Shown here piece by piece: positions 1-7,483 of a stretch of 7,501 nucleotides of DNA (position 1 is the stretch's first letter; each line of letters begins with the position of its first letter). This DNA is from Muribaculaceae bacterium (GTDB lineage: Bacteria > Bacteroidota > Bacteroidia > Bacteroidales > Muribaculaceae). The stretch spans positions 1 to 7,501 of the forward strand of contig JAIDPP010000193.1 in the NCBI GenBank assembly GCA_029062725.1, read 5' to 3'. The notes under the pieces were generated by a model. The model was given only the letters and a program-made list of their open reading frames with translations, did no database searches and was not told where the DNA came from. The position numbers were made by a program, and so were the translations under genes.

Positions 1-187
1 GCCCTACAGTGTATTCCCCTTTGCCACAGCCGAGTTCCACCACAATAGGACGCTCCTCCGTGAAGAAGCCGCCGTTCCAGCTCCCCTTATGCGGGAAACC
101 GTTTTTAAGAAGTTCCTCACGGGGATATTCAAGCGCGCACCTGAATCCCTTCATGTCGGCAAATTTCTTTAGCTTGTTTTTTCCCAT
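1..187 (-). CDS. trmB: tRNA (guanine-46-N7)-methyltransferase TrmB, N-terminal fragment (cut by window edge)
   Basis: TrmB is a cytoplasmic SAM-dependent enzyme that methylates N7 of G46 in the variable loop of a subset of tRNAs. Only the first 62 codons are in the window; the rest lies beyond position 1. Visible are the start MGKNKLKKFADMKGF (residues 1-15), a lysine-rich N-terminus usual for Bacteroidales TrmB, then the aromatic-rich HKGSWNGGFF stretch, and then PIVVELGCGKGEYTVG (about 47-62). The last is the family's SAM-binding motif I, with the E-x-G-x-G-x-G loop intact. The ATG at 187-185 is chosen because the conserved MGKNKL start follows directly. There is no strong Shine-Dalgarno sequence. 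The gene begins 19 bp after the stop of the LRR protein gene, so it is probably cotranscribed with it. Identification rests on motif recognition; most of the catalytic domain cannot be checked here. Confidence 0.9.
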   Translation of the reverse strand, partial: MGKNKLKKFADMKGFRCALEYPREELLKNGFPHKGSWNGGFFTEERPIVVELGCGKGEYTVG

Positions 188-206
188 CTCTTATGAAGTT
201 GTCTTT

Positions 207-1463
207 TTATTTGATTAGCTTCGCTATCCTTACTTTTCCGTCGGCGGTCGCACGAACAATTATCATATCCTCTCCATCAGGGAAAAGCAGTGAGGTTTCC
301 TCTGTCCCTCCGGCAGCACGCGAGAGCATCTTGCCGTCGGCAGAAAAGAGCGAAACTTCGGTCAGAGGCGTCGCGCTACGCACCACGATCGCGCTGCCTG
401 AACGCCCTATCGAGATATCCGTGCAGTCAACCTCCACGGCTTCAGCTATCGAAACATCCTCCGAAATCCGGAAACCGTTCCACACCGGAGCTCCCTTCCA
501 GCGGGTCGAGTCGCCTTTATTCACATAAAGAGTAACCTTTGAAGTATCTATGCCGGCGAATGAATTCACAGTGGCTTCCGGAATATCACTGCAGAGCGTC
601 ACTTGCACTTCCGACAGGTTCGGCATCGATGCAAAAGCGAAATCTTCTATCCTTTTCACACTCTCTCCTACGGCGATCGCCACAGCGGGAGCCCCCTTAT
701 ACGCGCCCTCTCCCACTGTGGAGGCATTCACTTTCAGCAGCTCCTCCGAACCTGCGCCAAAAGAGAAAAGTTCAGGGTGATTGGCCGCCATGCCTACTAT
801 CCTCTCCAACGCTCCGGCTCCGAAAAACGCGCCCTCCCCCATTCTGCACGAAGAGGAATAGTCGATCCTTTCAAGGCTCTCGGCGTAGGCGAAAGCGTAA
901 GCTCCGATTTCCGAGGCATTGACCAGAGATATCCTCTTGACGGCCGTATTCTCGAAAGCGTGCTCTCCTACCTTATCGATCCGCGAAGGTAGGTTTATCT
1001 CCTCCAGACGGCTGCAACCGGCAAACGCGTAAGGAGGGATTTCAGCGAGGGTGGATTGGCCGAACTCGACTTTCGTCAGCGATGCGCAGTTGTTGAAGGC
1101 ACCTCTGCCGATCTTGGTGAGTCCCGACGGCAGTTTTAATGTCCGGATCCCGCTGCCGATCAGCATATAGGCCGGGAGCTCACCATCCTTAAATCCGGTG
1201 GCGCCGAACCAGTTCCCATCCTTCATCTCAACCCCCTTTACCGAAAGAGCCGAGAGGTCAAGGGTCTTTACCTCCGCCGAGAGGCTGTGAAGCAGAGTCA
1301 GGTCAGCGCCGGTCGCGGCGCCGCGAAGCACCACCGTCTCATCCTTGGTAGTGCTTAGTTTCTCCATCTCCCCGGGAAGGGAGCCGGTGGTGAGGGATAT
1401 TTCAAGGGCGGCTCCGGGAAAGGCCGCAAATAGGATCATCCCGGTTATAATCGTCGTTTTCAT
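207..1463 (-). CDS. Secreted BspA-type leucine-rich repeat protein with T9SS-like C-terminal tail
   Basis: A 418-residue exported protein of the BspA/TpLRR (LRR_5) type. Residues 1-19 look like a Sec signal peptide (MKTT, then a hydrophobic run ending PGAA). Residues about 20-105 form a divergent N-terminal region. At least six repeats of the form IGxxAFxxCxxLxxIxL follow between about 110 and 290, for example IGRGAFNNCASLTKVEF (118-134), IPPYAFAGCSRLEEINL (142-158), IGAYAFAYAESLERI (186-200) and IEDFAFASMPNLSEV (272-286). VTLYVNKGDSTRWKGAPVW (310-328) resembles the capping segment that usually ends such arrays. Residues about 345-418 look like a beta-sandwich tail ending DMIIVRATADGKVRIAKLIK, similar to the last strands of T9SS type A sorting domains, but without a YPNP motif. 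BspA-type proteins in this phylum are often adhesins or surface proteins; the ligand cannot be read here. Its ATG overlaps the stop of the PorZ-like gene, so translation is probably coupled. Confidence 0.85.
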   Translation of the reverse strand: MKTTIITGMILFAAFPGAALEISLTTGSLPGEMEKLSTTKDETVVLRGAATGADLTLLHSLSAEVKTLDLSALSVKGVEMKDGNWFGATGFKDGELPAYMLIGSGIRTLKLPSGLTKIGRGAFNNCASLTKVEFGQSTLAEIPPYAFAGCSRLEEINLPSRIDKVGEHAFENTAVKRISLVNASEIGAYAFAYAESLERIDYSSSCRMGEGAFFGAGALERIVGMAANHPELFSFGAGSEELLKVNASTVGEGAYKGAPAVAIAVGESVKRIEDFAFASMPNLSEVQVTLCSDIPEATVNSFAGIDTSKVTLYVNKGDSTRWKGAPVWNGFRISEDVSIAEAVEVDCTDISIGRSGSAIVVRSATPLTEVSLFSADGKMLSRAAGGTEETSLLFPDGEDMIIVRATADGKVRIAKLIK

Positions 1464-1465
1464 CA
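1461..1465 (-). promoter_or_regulatory. TGATG stop/start overlap (translational coupling site)
   Basis: Read on the minus strand, the TGA that ends the PorZ-like gene (1465-1463) shares its A with the ATG of the LRR gene (1463-1461). Such a one-base overlap generally lets a terminating ribosome restart on the next gene, which favours linked expression of the two products. The overlap is directly visible; the coupling is inferred. Confidence 0.8.
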
Positions 1466-3925
1466 GTTCACTACAAGTATTTTGGCCACGGCCGCATAAC
1501 CCGAATTATCAGGACCGCCGGAAGCCAGCACATAATAGACCCCGCTTCTCACTCTCTTCATGTTATGGTTGGTCACGTCCCAATGTGTCGAGCCCTGGAC
1601 TGCCCGGTCGAGTTCCTTGATGAGATTGCCCGCGCTGTCGGTGATCTTCACTACCGCGCCATCCTCAAGCCCCTCGATTGTCACATAGCCGTAGAAATCG
1701 GGACGCACGGGATTGGGATATGCCACAGCCTTTCCATCCTCAACTCCCTCTACCGACGCCGCTGAAAGATAAAGCTCGGCGAGTCCCGAAGCGGTCGAGA
1801 CCATCATCGAGTTGTTGGAGGGGTTATAGGCCATAAAATAGACTATGTTGTCCGGAAGCATGGAGTTTTCGGTGGTGTATGTCTTGATTATCTCGGTCCC
1901 GGAGGCTGAGGTACATGTGATTCCGCCCCCGTTTGTCGCAAACCATTTACGTCCGTAACCGTCGATCGCTATATGGTTCATCTCCACGTCGCCAAGCAGA
2001 TAGTCTGCGTAGTTTGTACCGTCGTTACGCGGAACCTTTACACGGTTCACCCTTGTATCGCCCGACGCGGCCACCTCGCGCGGGTTAAACCAGAACACGC
2101 CGCGGTCATATCCGACCCATACGTTTCCGGTCGCCGGATCCTCGACCATCGTCCGGAAACGGTTATGTTCCAACTGTTTCCCGTCCTGATCGTATATGAT
2201 CGAGGTGAAAGTGTAGGCCCTGTCGTCGGAGCGGTTGTCAAGGGTGCCCTGATGGTCGATCACACGCAGCACATTGTTGTTGTGTATGGCGAGGGCTATG
2301 ATATTCCTGTTGGCCGATGCCTTGAGGGGAAGCACGATGGATACATGAGAGGAGGCTGTATTATCGAGCTCCCATCTCTTCATGGGCCTGTAGGTCTCTT
2401 TTGAGACGGTAGCCAGACGGGCCTCGGGAGTCCAGTGCCAGAGCTCCATCTTATCTTTGTCAAGATTGTTATAAAGCACCCATAGGTTTCCATAGCTGTC
2501 GAAAGCCGGTGCCCCGAAAGATGTATATCTGGACGTTTTGGAGTTCGGCTCCACTATTCCGACAAAACGCAGGGAATCTGCCTCGGCATCGTTATAGCGG
2601 CTGAATCTCAGGGATGCGGGAGGGTTGGCGAGATTCAGCTTCAGGATACCGCTCATCACCGACCCGCAATAGGCCACATCCGGGTCATTAGGGTCTATGG
2701 CGAGACCGTTAGGGTTTCCCAATGTCAGTTCCTTGAGACCAGGTGAGACGGCGGCGATGGAATATGGTGTCCAGTCAGTGCCGTTTAACCCGCTGATATA
2801 ATCCGGCACGGGAGGCTCGATTGAAGTGAAGTTATAATCTATTCCGTGGTTGCGGACAAGCATCCCGTAACGGTCGCTATAGGCCATAGAGCCTGAATTG
2901 TAGCAATTGGCCGCGTTTGCCGATATCACGGTTCCGGTATGAGGCCATACGTTGTTGTCAGGCTGAGCCTCAAACTCCAGAACACCGTTAAGACCGAAAT
3001 TGACCCAGAAGTATTGGCCGTTGCAGCCGGAAGTGATCTTCCAGAAGGCCATATCGGGCTTACGGTAATGCGTCGAAAGGGAATTCCAGTCAAGCATATA
3101 TACATCACGCGGAGTATCCACCAGAAGACCGTCCTTGACTCGCTCCGTACCCATAACATAGGTTAGGAAAAACGGTTCCACTTTCATGGTGCTGTCGCCG
3201 GCCGTGATAAAGGAGATATAACCATCCTCTCCCTCTCCTCCTCTCATATAGAGTCGGTGGCGGAGTTGAGTAAGCATCGACACGTTGTCAGTACCCTCGA
3301 TCTTGACAAGATCCGATCCGGGGCGCGGAGATGTATGATAAAGGCCGTCGGAGGTGCCTACGAAAACCTTGCTGTCGAAAGCCACGGCCGCCTGAACCTG
3401 ACGGTCCAGGACCCGGGTTGTGAAAATCTCACCTTTTTCATCGTCTATTCCGAGGTAGCCGAAATCAGTCGCCACATACGCCTGATTGGCATACGGAGCG
3501 AATGTTATCGAATTTATCTTCTTGGTGTAGCCCTCCGCAAGTTTTAAGCCCGGGATATTCACAACTTTCCCGTTATCGTATATGAGGTCGATATTTCCGT
3601 CGGAATATCCGACCATGAGATAGTTCTTCTCGAAATTATATTCGGCGGTGACGACCACCGGAGAGGAAAGCATGTCGCCGATATTGAGCCATTTGGTCTC
3701 GCGTTCCCCCTTATCATAGCGGAAGAGTGAATTCGAGATATAGGAAAGATCGGTGGCAAAGCTGTAATAAGGCTGGTTGCCGCTCAAGAGGTATGTATAT
3801 TGCGGAGTATCTATGATTCGCTGGAGATAATTCGAATAGGTAGGATGCAGCCGCCATTGGTCGGCCTTCGCATGGCCGGCAATCAGCGCTATGATCCCCA
3901 TTATAATAAATATTATTCTTTTCAT
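1463..3925 (-). CDS. porZ: PorZ-like beta-propeller protein with T9SS type A C-terminal domain
   Basis: An 820-residue exported protein whose layout matches PorZ, a T9SS component studied in Porphyromonas gingivalis. There PorZ sits on the cell surface with PorU, PorV and PorQ in the attachment complex, and supplies anionic LPS to the sortase PorU. Residues 1-21 are a clear signal peptide (hydrophobic core, AKA cleavage motif, then DQW). The mature N-terminus opens with WRLHPTYSNYLQRI (24-37). Propeller strands typical of PorZ follow, such as YSDGNIDLIYDNGKVVNIPGL (107-127, quoted here in part) and AYVATDFGYLGID (149-161). A second group of propeller motifs of the sensor-propeller kind lies near the end: NVWVGYDRGVFWF (601-613) and KWFATNGGGI (660-669). 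Residues 735-820 form a sorting-type beta-sandwich that begins AYPNP and ends AKILVVN. It is slightly longer than the P. gingivalis protein. It starts 31 bp after rdgB and overlaps the next gene. No DNA-binding or kinase domain is present, so it is not a hybrid two-component sensor. A generic surface propeller protein is the main alternative. Confidence 0.75.
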   Translation of the reverse strand: MKRIIFIIMGIIALIAGHAKADQWRLHPTYSNYLQRIIDTPQYTYLLSGNQPYYSFATDLSYISNSLFRYDKGERETKWLNIGDMLSSPVVVTAEYNFEKNYLMVGYSDGNIDLIYDNGKVVNIPGLKLAEGYTKKINSITFAPYANQAYVATDFGYLGIDDEKGEIFTTRVLDRQVQAAVAFDSKVFVGTSDGLYHTSPRPGSDLVKIEGTDNVSMLTQLRHRLYMRGGEGEDGYISFITAGDSTMKVEPFFLTYVMGTERVKDGLLVDTPRDVYMLDWNSLSTHYRKPDMAFWKITSGCNGQYFWVNFGLNGVLEFEAQPDNNVWPHTGTVISANAANCYNSGSMAYSDRYGMLVRNHGIDYNFTSIEPPVPDYISGLNGTDWTPYSIAAVSPGLKELTLGNPNGLAIDPNDPDVAYCGSVMSGILKLNLANPPASLRFSRYNDAEADSLRFVGIVEPNSKTSRYTSFGAPAFDSYGNLWVLYNNLDKDKMELWHWTPEARLATVSKETYRPMKRWELDNTASSHVSIVLPLKASANRNIIALAIHNNNVLRVIDHQGTLDNRSDDRAYTFTSIIYDQDGKQLEHNRFRTMVEDPATGNVWVGYDRGVFWFNPREVAASGDTRVNRVKVPRNDGTNYADYLLGDVEMNHIAIDGYGRKWFATNGGGITCTSASGTEIIKTYTTENSMLPDNIVYFMAYNPSNNSMMVSTASGLAELYLSAASVEGVEDGKAVAYPNPVRPDFYGYVTIEGLEDGAVVKITDSAGNLIKELDRAVQGSTHWDVTNHNMKRVRSGVYYVLASGGPDNSGYAAVAKILVVN

Positions 3926-3956
3926 CTATCCTATCTTTGAGGTAAAGGTCTTTGGA

Positions 3957-4559
3957 TTAACGGGGCAATCCCCCTCTGTCGAGAAAATCGGCGAGCGCCC
4001 GCATGGCTCGTCCGCGGTGAGAAATGGCGTTTTTCTCCTCCGCCGACATCTCCGCAAAACGCTTCCCTGTCTCATCTGCCACGAAAACAGGATCATAACC
4101 GAAGCCGTTCTCCCCACCGGGAGTTTCCGCGATCCGGCCCTCTACCCTACCCTCGAACAGATATTCTTTTCCCTCCATAATAAGGACCACAGCAGTGGAG
4201 AAGTGCGCCTTCCTGTCGGCGCTCCCTTCCATATTCTTCAGGAGCTTCATCATATTGGCTTCCGAATCATGGCCCGGCCCGGCATATCGGGCCGACATCA
4301 CGCCCGGCTCCCCGCCAAGCGCATCGACCATCAGGCCCGTATCGTCTGCGAAACAGTCATAACCGTAGCGATCATAAATCCAGCGGGCTTTTATCAGGGC
4401 GTTCCCTTTAAGATCGGGGGCGGTTTCAGGGATATCGTCGCTACACCCGATATCCGTCAAGGAAAGTATTTCAAATCTCCCGGCGAGAATTTCACGTGCC
4501 TCGTCGAGCTTATGTCGGTTGTTGGTGGCAAACACCAGTTTCTTCAATTCTTTATCCAT
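3957..4559 (-). CDS. rdgB: dITP/XTP pyrophosphatase, RdgB/HAM1 family
   Basis: A cytoplasmic house-cleaning enzyme that hydrolyses dITP, ITP and XTP to the monophosphate and pyrophosphate, keeping deaminated purines out of DNA and RNA. At 200 residues it is the usual length for the family, and it looks complete. The N-terminal substrate loop is ATNNRHKLDE (11-20), with the conserved T-N-x-x-x-K pattern. FADDTGLMVDALGG (70-83) holds the acidic pair; D73 aligns with the general base D69 of E. coli RdgB. PGVMSARYAG (85-94), GFGYDPVF (152-159), EEKNAISHRG (174-183) and the C-terminal helix complete the family signature, and no key residue is missing. The ATG at 4559-4557 puts the TNN motif at the expected distance from the N-terminus. 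No Shine-Dalgarno sequence is evident. It follows leuS after a 97-bp gap with a hairpin, and precedes the PorZ-like gene by 31 bp. Confidence 0.96.
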   Translation of the reverse strand: MDKELKKLVFATNNRHKLDEAREILAGRFEILSLTDIGCSDDIPETAPDLKGNALIKARWIYDRYGYDCFADDTGLMVDALGGEPGVMSARYAGPGHDSEANMMKLLKNMEGSADRKAHFSTAVVLIMEGKEYLFEGRVEGRIAETPGGENGFGYDPVFVADETGKRFAEMSAEEKNAISHRGRAMRALADFLDRGGLPR

Positions 4560-4595
4560 TATCTTTTTAACGAGATAACAGCCGCTATATTATAG

Positions 4596-4640
4596 TTTCG
4601 GGGTCTCATCATATCCGAATGATATAGTGAGACCCCGAAA
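4596..4640. other. Strong inverted repeat (13-bp perfect stem) between leuS and rdgB
   Basis: TTTCGGGGTCTCA (4596-4608) is exactly matched by its reverse complement TGAGACCCCGAAA (4628-4640). Inside, ATATC (4611-4615) pairs with GATAT (4621-4625) around a CGAAT loop, separated from the outer stem by two imperfect pairs. The RNA would fold into a hairpin of about 18 to 20 pairs. It lies after the leuS stop and ahead of rdgB. Neither strand shows a U-tract directly after the stem: the minus strand continues CTATAATATAG and the plus strand ATTACTCTAT. It may therefore be an atypical or Rho-assisted terminator, an mRNA 3'-end stabiliser for leuS, or a leader structure for rdgB. Confidence 0.8.
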
Positions 4641-4653
4641 ATTACTCTATCTG

Positions 4654-4661
4654 CAAATTTA
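4654..4661 (-). promoter_or_regulatory. Possible Bacteroidota -7 box overlapping the leuS stop codon
   Basis: TAAATTTG on the minus strand matches the Bacteroidota -7 consensus TAnnTTTG and begins with the TAA stop of leuS. If active, transcription would start around 4648 and give the rdgB operon a leader of about 90 nt that includes the hairpin at 4596-4640. No TTTG -33 box was found at the expected 19 to 22 bp upstream, so this may be chance. Confidence 0.3.
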
Positions 4662-7421
4662 CACAACGATATTCACGATTTTTCCCGGAACGACGATTAC
4701 CTTACGGGGAGTCTTGCCGCCCAGCCACTTCTCGGCAGCCGCGTCGCCGAGCGCGAGTTTCTCGACCTCCTCCTTGGGGAGCCCTGCCGGAACCTCTATC
4801 ATAAAGCGTGTCTTGCCGTTGAAGCTGACAGGATATTTCACGCTGTCCTCAACCAGAGCGGCAGGATCGTATGAAGGCCACGCGGCATCTGCAACGCTCC
4901 CGGTCTGTCCCAGACGATGCCAGAATTCCTCGGCGATATGGGGTGCGAAAGGAGCTATCAGGCGCGTGATGATCTCCATTGCCTCACGGTTGGTGGATTT
5001 GAGGGAGGTAAGCTCGTTAACAGCGATCATGAAGGCTGCAACTGAAGTGTTGAAAGAGAAGTTCTCGATATCTTCCGTAATCTTCTTTATCAGCTTATGC
5101 ACGGCCTTCTTCTCCTCGCGCGTCATCTCTTTCTCCGGCTCTTTCTCCGCCTTCTCGAAGAGGCCCCAGAGTTTCTTCAGGAAGCGGTTCACGCCGTCGA
5201 TACCGTTGGTGTCCCAGGGTTTCGACTGCTCCACGGGTCCGAGGAACATCTCGTAGAGACGCAGTGTGTCGGCACCGTAACGCTCCACGATATCATCCGG
5301 ATTTACCACGTTGAACATCGATTTCGACATCTTTTCCACCGCATAGCCGCAGATATATTTGCCGTCCTCAAGTATGAACTCGGCATCGGCATAATCGGGG
5401 CGCCACTTGCGGAAAGCCTCCGTGTCGAGGATGTCGTTGCTTATGATATTCACATCGACGCGTATCGGGGTGGTGTCATAATCCTTGCGCAGTCCGTGGC
5501 TGACGAAGGTATTCGTGTTCTTGATTCGATAGACGAAGTTCGTGCGCCCCTGGATCATCCCCTGATTCACGAGTTTCTTGAAAGGTTCCTCCTCGCAGAC
5601 GAGTCCGAGGTCGTAAAGGAATTTATTCCAGAAACGCGAGTAGATGAGATGACCTGTGGCGTGTTCGGCCCCCCCGACATAGAGGTCAACGTTACGCCAG
5701 TATTCATCAGCCTCCTTGCTTACCAGCGCATTGTCGTTATGAGGATCCATGTAGCGGAGATAATAGGCGGAGGAGCCTGCGAAACCGGGCATGGTGCATA
5801 CTTCTATAGGATAACCTTCCGGAGTGGTCCAGTTTTCGGCGCGCCCCAATGGAGGTTGCCCGTCTTCCGTCGGCTTGTAGCTCGACACGGGAGGAAGCAG
5901 AAGCGGCAGCTCCTTCTCATCCATCAGATATGCTGTGCCATCCTTATAATAGACCGGGAACGGCTCGCCCCAGTAACGCTGACGCGAGAAGATGGCGTCG
6001 CGGAGACGGTAGTTGGTCTTTACCTTTCCGAGACCCTCCTCCTCGATAAATCTTTTTGTCTTGGCAATGGCTTCCTTCACCTCAAGGCCGTTAAGGTCGA
6101 GTTTGGGTCCGCATGAGTTGATCATTTTCCCCTCCTTGGCGTCGAAACTCTCCTCCGATACGTCAGCTCCCTCTATGAGGGGCACGATCGGGAGGTCGAA
6201 ATGACGCGCGAAGGCATAATCTCGGGAGTCATGCGCCGGAACGGCCATAATGGCGCCCGTTCCATATCCGGCAAGCACATAGTCGCTTATCCAGATCGGT
6301 ATCTCTTTCCCGGTAAGGGGATTGACCGCGTAGCTGCCGGTGAATACTCCCGATACTTTCTTCTCTATCTGGCGTTCGCGCTCTGTCTTATGCTTCACTT
6401 CGTCAAGATATTTCCTGACGGCCTCCTCCTGCGCGGGAGTGGTGAGAAGATCCACATACGCCGATTCCGGAGCGAGCACCATGAAGGTGACACCGAATAT
6501 CGTATCGGCACGTGTGGTGAAGATCTCAAGTTCTATATCCTTCCCGGCAACCGGAAAACGCATCTCGGCACCCTCCGAACGCCCTATCCAGTTGCGCTGA
6601 GTCTCTTTCAGGGAATCGCTCCATTCCACTTTGGCAAGGTCATCGAGAAGACGCGGGGCGTATGCCGAAACGCGGAGACACCACTGGTTCATCAGCTTCT
6701 GCTCTACAGGGAAGCCTCCGCGGACGCTGAGCCCTTCGCTCACTTCGTCATTGGCCAGGACGGTACCCAACGCCGGACACCAGTTGACCATCGTCTCTCC
6801 CTGATAGGCGATACGGTAATTCATAAGGAGTTCGCGCTGTTCCTTTTCGGAGAGGCTGTTCCACTCCTCGGCGGTAAAATTCATCTCCTTTCCGCAGGCA
6901 GGGTTTATTCCTTCGCTGCCGTGGGCGGCGAAATGCTCAGTGAGTCGTGTGATCGGCTGCGCCTTCTGCATGTCCAGGTCATAATATGAATTGAACATCT
7001 GCATGAACGCCCACTGGGTCCATTTATAGAATTTGGGATCGCAGGTACGCACTTCCCGGCTCCAGTCGAAAGAGAAACCGATCTTATCCAGCTGGGAGCG
7101 GTAGCGGGCAATATTCTCCTCCGTTGTTTTCTCCGGATGCTGTCCCGTCTGAATAGCATATTGCTCCGCCGGGAGACCGTAGGCGTCATATCCCATCGGG
7201 TGAAGCACATTGAAACCCTGCTGCCGTTTGTAGCGGGCATATATGTCGCTGGCTATGTAGCCGAGCGGATGGCCGACATGCAGGCCGGCCCCGGAGGGAT
7301 AAGGGAACATATCGAGCACATAGAATTTCTCGCGGGAATCATCCTCCCTCACCTTATACACCTCGTTCTCCCGCCAGAATTTCTGCCAGCGAGATTCGAT
7401 TTCCTTATGATTGTAGTCCAT
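4659..7421 (-). CDS. leuS: Leucyl-tRNA synthetase (LeuRS), class Ia
   Basis: A complete cytoplasmic enzyme of 920 residues that charges tRNA-Leu with leucine using ATP. Domains in order: the Rossmann catalytic core with [15 protein letters not shown] (41-55), whose HVGH (48-51) is the HIGH signature; a Bacteroidales-style insertion around 165-215 with [17 protein letters not shown], followed by [15 protein letters not shown]; the CP1 editing domain with the threonine-rich TTRADT (302-307) and [12 protein letters not shown], where D398 matches the editing aspartate that contacts the mischarged amino acid; the KMSKS loop (697-701); the anticodon-binding helical domain with [19 protein letters not shown]; and a short C-terminal domain ending [10 protein letters not shown]. 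Both synthetic and proofreading motifs are intact. The ATG at 7421-7419 gives the usual [16 protein letters not shown] start. A promoter candidate lies just upstream. No T-box or leucine-rich leader peptide is seen in the 80 bp available. Confidence 0.98.
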   Translation of the reverse strand: MDYNHKEIESRWQKFWRENEVYKVREDDSREKFYVLDMFPYPSGAGLHVGHPLGYIASDIYARYKRQQGFNVLHPMGYDAYGLPAEQYAIQTGQHPEKTTEENIARYRSQLDKIGFSFDWSREVRTCDPKFYKWTQWAFMQMFNSYYDLDMQKAQPITRLTEHFAAHGSEGINPACGKEMNFTAEEWNSLSEKEQRELLMNYRIAYQGETMVNWCPALGTVLANDEVSEGLSVRGGFPVEQKLMNQWCLRVSAYAPRLLDDLAKVEWSDSLKETQRNWIGRSEGAEMRFPVAGKDIELEIFTTRADTIFGVTFMVLAPESAYVDLLTTPAQEEAVRKYLDEVKHKTERERQIEKKVSGVFTGSYAVNPLTGKEIPIWISDYVLAGYGTGAIMAVPAHDSRDYAFARHFDLPIVPLIEGADVSEESFDAKEGKMINSCGPKLDLNGLEVKEAIAKTKRFIEEEGLGKVKTNYRLRDAIFSRQRYWGEPFPVYYKDGTAYLMDEKELPLLLPPVSSYKPTEDGQPPLGRAENWTTPEGYPIEVCTMPGFAGSSAYYLRYMDPHNDNALVSKEADEYWRNVDLYVGGAEHATGHLIYSRFWNKFLYDLGLVCEEEPFKKLVNQGMIQGRTNFVYRIKNTNTFVSHGLRKDYDTTPIRVDVNIISNDILDTEAFRKWRPDYADAEFILEDGKYICGYAVEKMSKSMFNVVNPDDIVERYGADTLRLYEMFLGPVEQSKPWDTNGIDGVNRFLKKLWGLFEKAEKEPEKEMTREEKKAVHKLIKKITEDIENFSFNTSVAAFMIAVNELTSLKSTNREAMEIITRLIAPFAPHIAEEFWHRLGQTGSVADAAWPSYDPAALVEDSVKYPVSFNGKTRFMIEVPAGLPKEEVEKLALGDAAAEKWLGGKTPRKVIVVPGKIVNIVV

Positions 7422-7449
7422 TATATAGGTTAATTTTCTTCTTAAACTG

Positions 7450-7483
7450 CAAAATTAATAAAATTTGAGCAAACTTTGCCAAA
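7450..7483 (-). promoter_or_regulatory. Candidate Bacteroidota-type promoter for leuS
   Basis: On the minus strand TAATTTTG (7457-7450) matches the -7 consensus TAnnTTTG exactly. TTTG (7483-7480) can serve as the -33 box with a 22-bp spacer, slightly longer than usual. A second TTTG at 7473-7470 is too close. A start near 7443 would leave a leader of about 22 nt. The surrounding sequence is strongly AT-rich compared with the genes, as expected for a promoter region. Confidence 0.55.
7469..7479. repeat. Small palindrome within the leuS promoter spacer
   Basis: GCAAACTTTGC is a 5-1-5 perfect inverted repeat lying between the proposed -33 and -7 boxes. Position and symmetry would suit a small operator, but the size is short enough to occur by chance in AT-rich DNA. 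Confidence 0.3.

Noticed and set aside
590..1120. DNA-level tandem repeat in the LRR coding region
   Set aside because: The repetition is in the protein (IGxxAF...L) and too diverged at nucleotide level to count as a DNA repeat or a phase-variation tract.
1463..3925. Hybrid two-component sensor, suggested by the sensor-propeller motifs
   Set aside because: No membrane helix after the propellers and no kinase, receiver or DNA-binding domain; the protein ends in a T9SS-type sorting domain instead.
4589..4594. TATAAT on the minus strand ahead of rdgB, as a sigma-70 style -10 box
   Set aside because: There is no -35 partner at 16 to 18 bp, and Bacteroidota primary sigma factor prefers TAnnTTTG. 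The sequence is probably just AT-rich spacer next to the hairpin.
3891..4595. 234-codon plus-strand open frame opposite rdgB
   Set aside because: Covers rdgB in antisense and starts inside the signal peptide region of the PorZ-like gene; no motif is recognisable in the product.
4596..4640. Classical Rho-independent terminator
   Set aside because: The stem is strong, but no run of U follows it on either strand, so it is kept as an inverted repeat of unknown role.
5097..6116. 339-codon plus-strand open frame opposite leuS
   Set aside because: It is fully antisense to the conserved catalytic part of leuS, and its translation has no recognisable motif. It is a by-product of the codon bias of the real gene.
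6201..6989. 262-codon plus-strand open frame opposite the leuS editing domain
   Set aside because: Antisense shadow with no family resemblance; the minus strand holds intact LeuRS motifs across this whole span.
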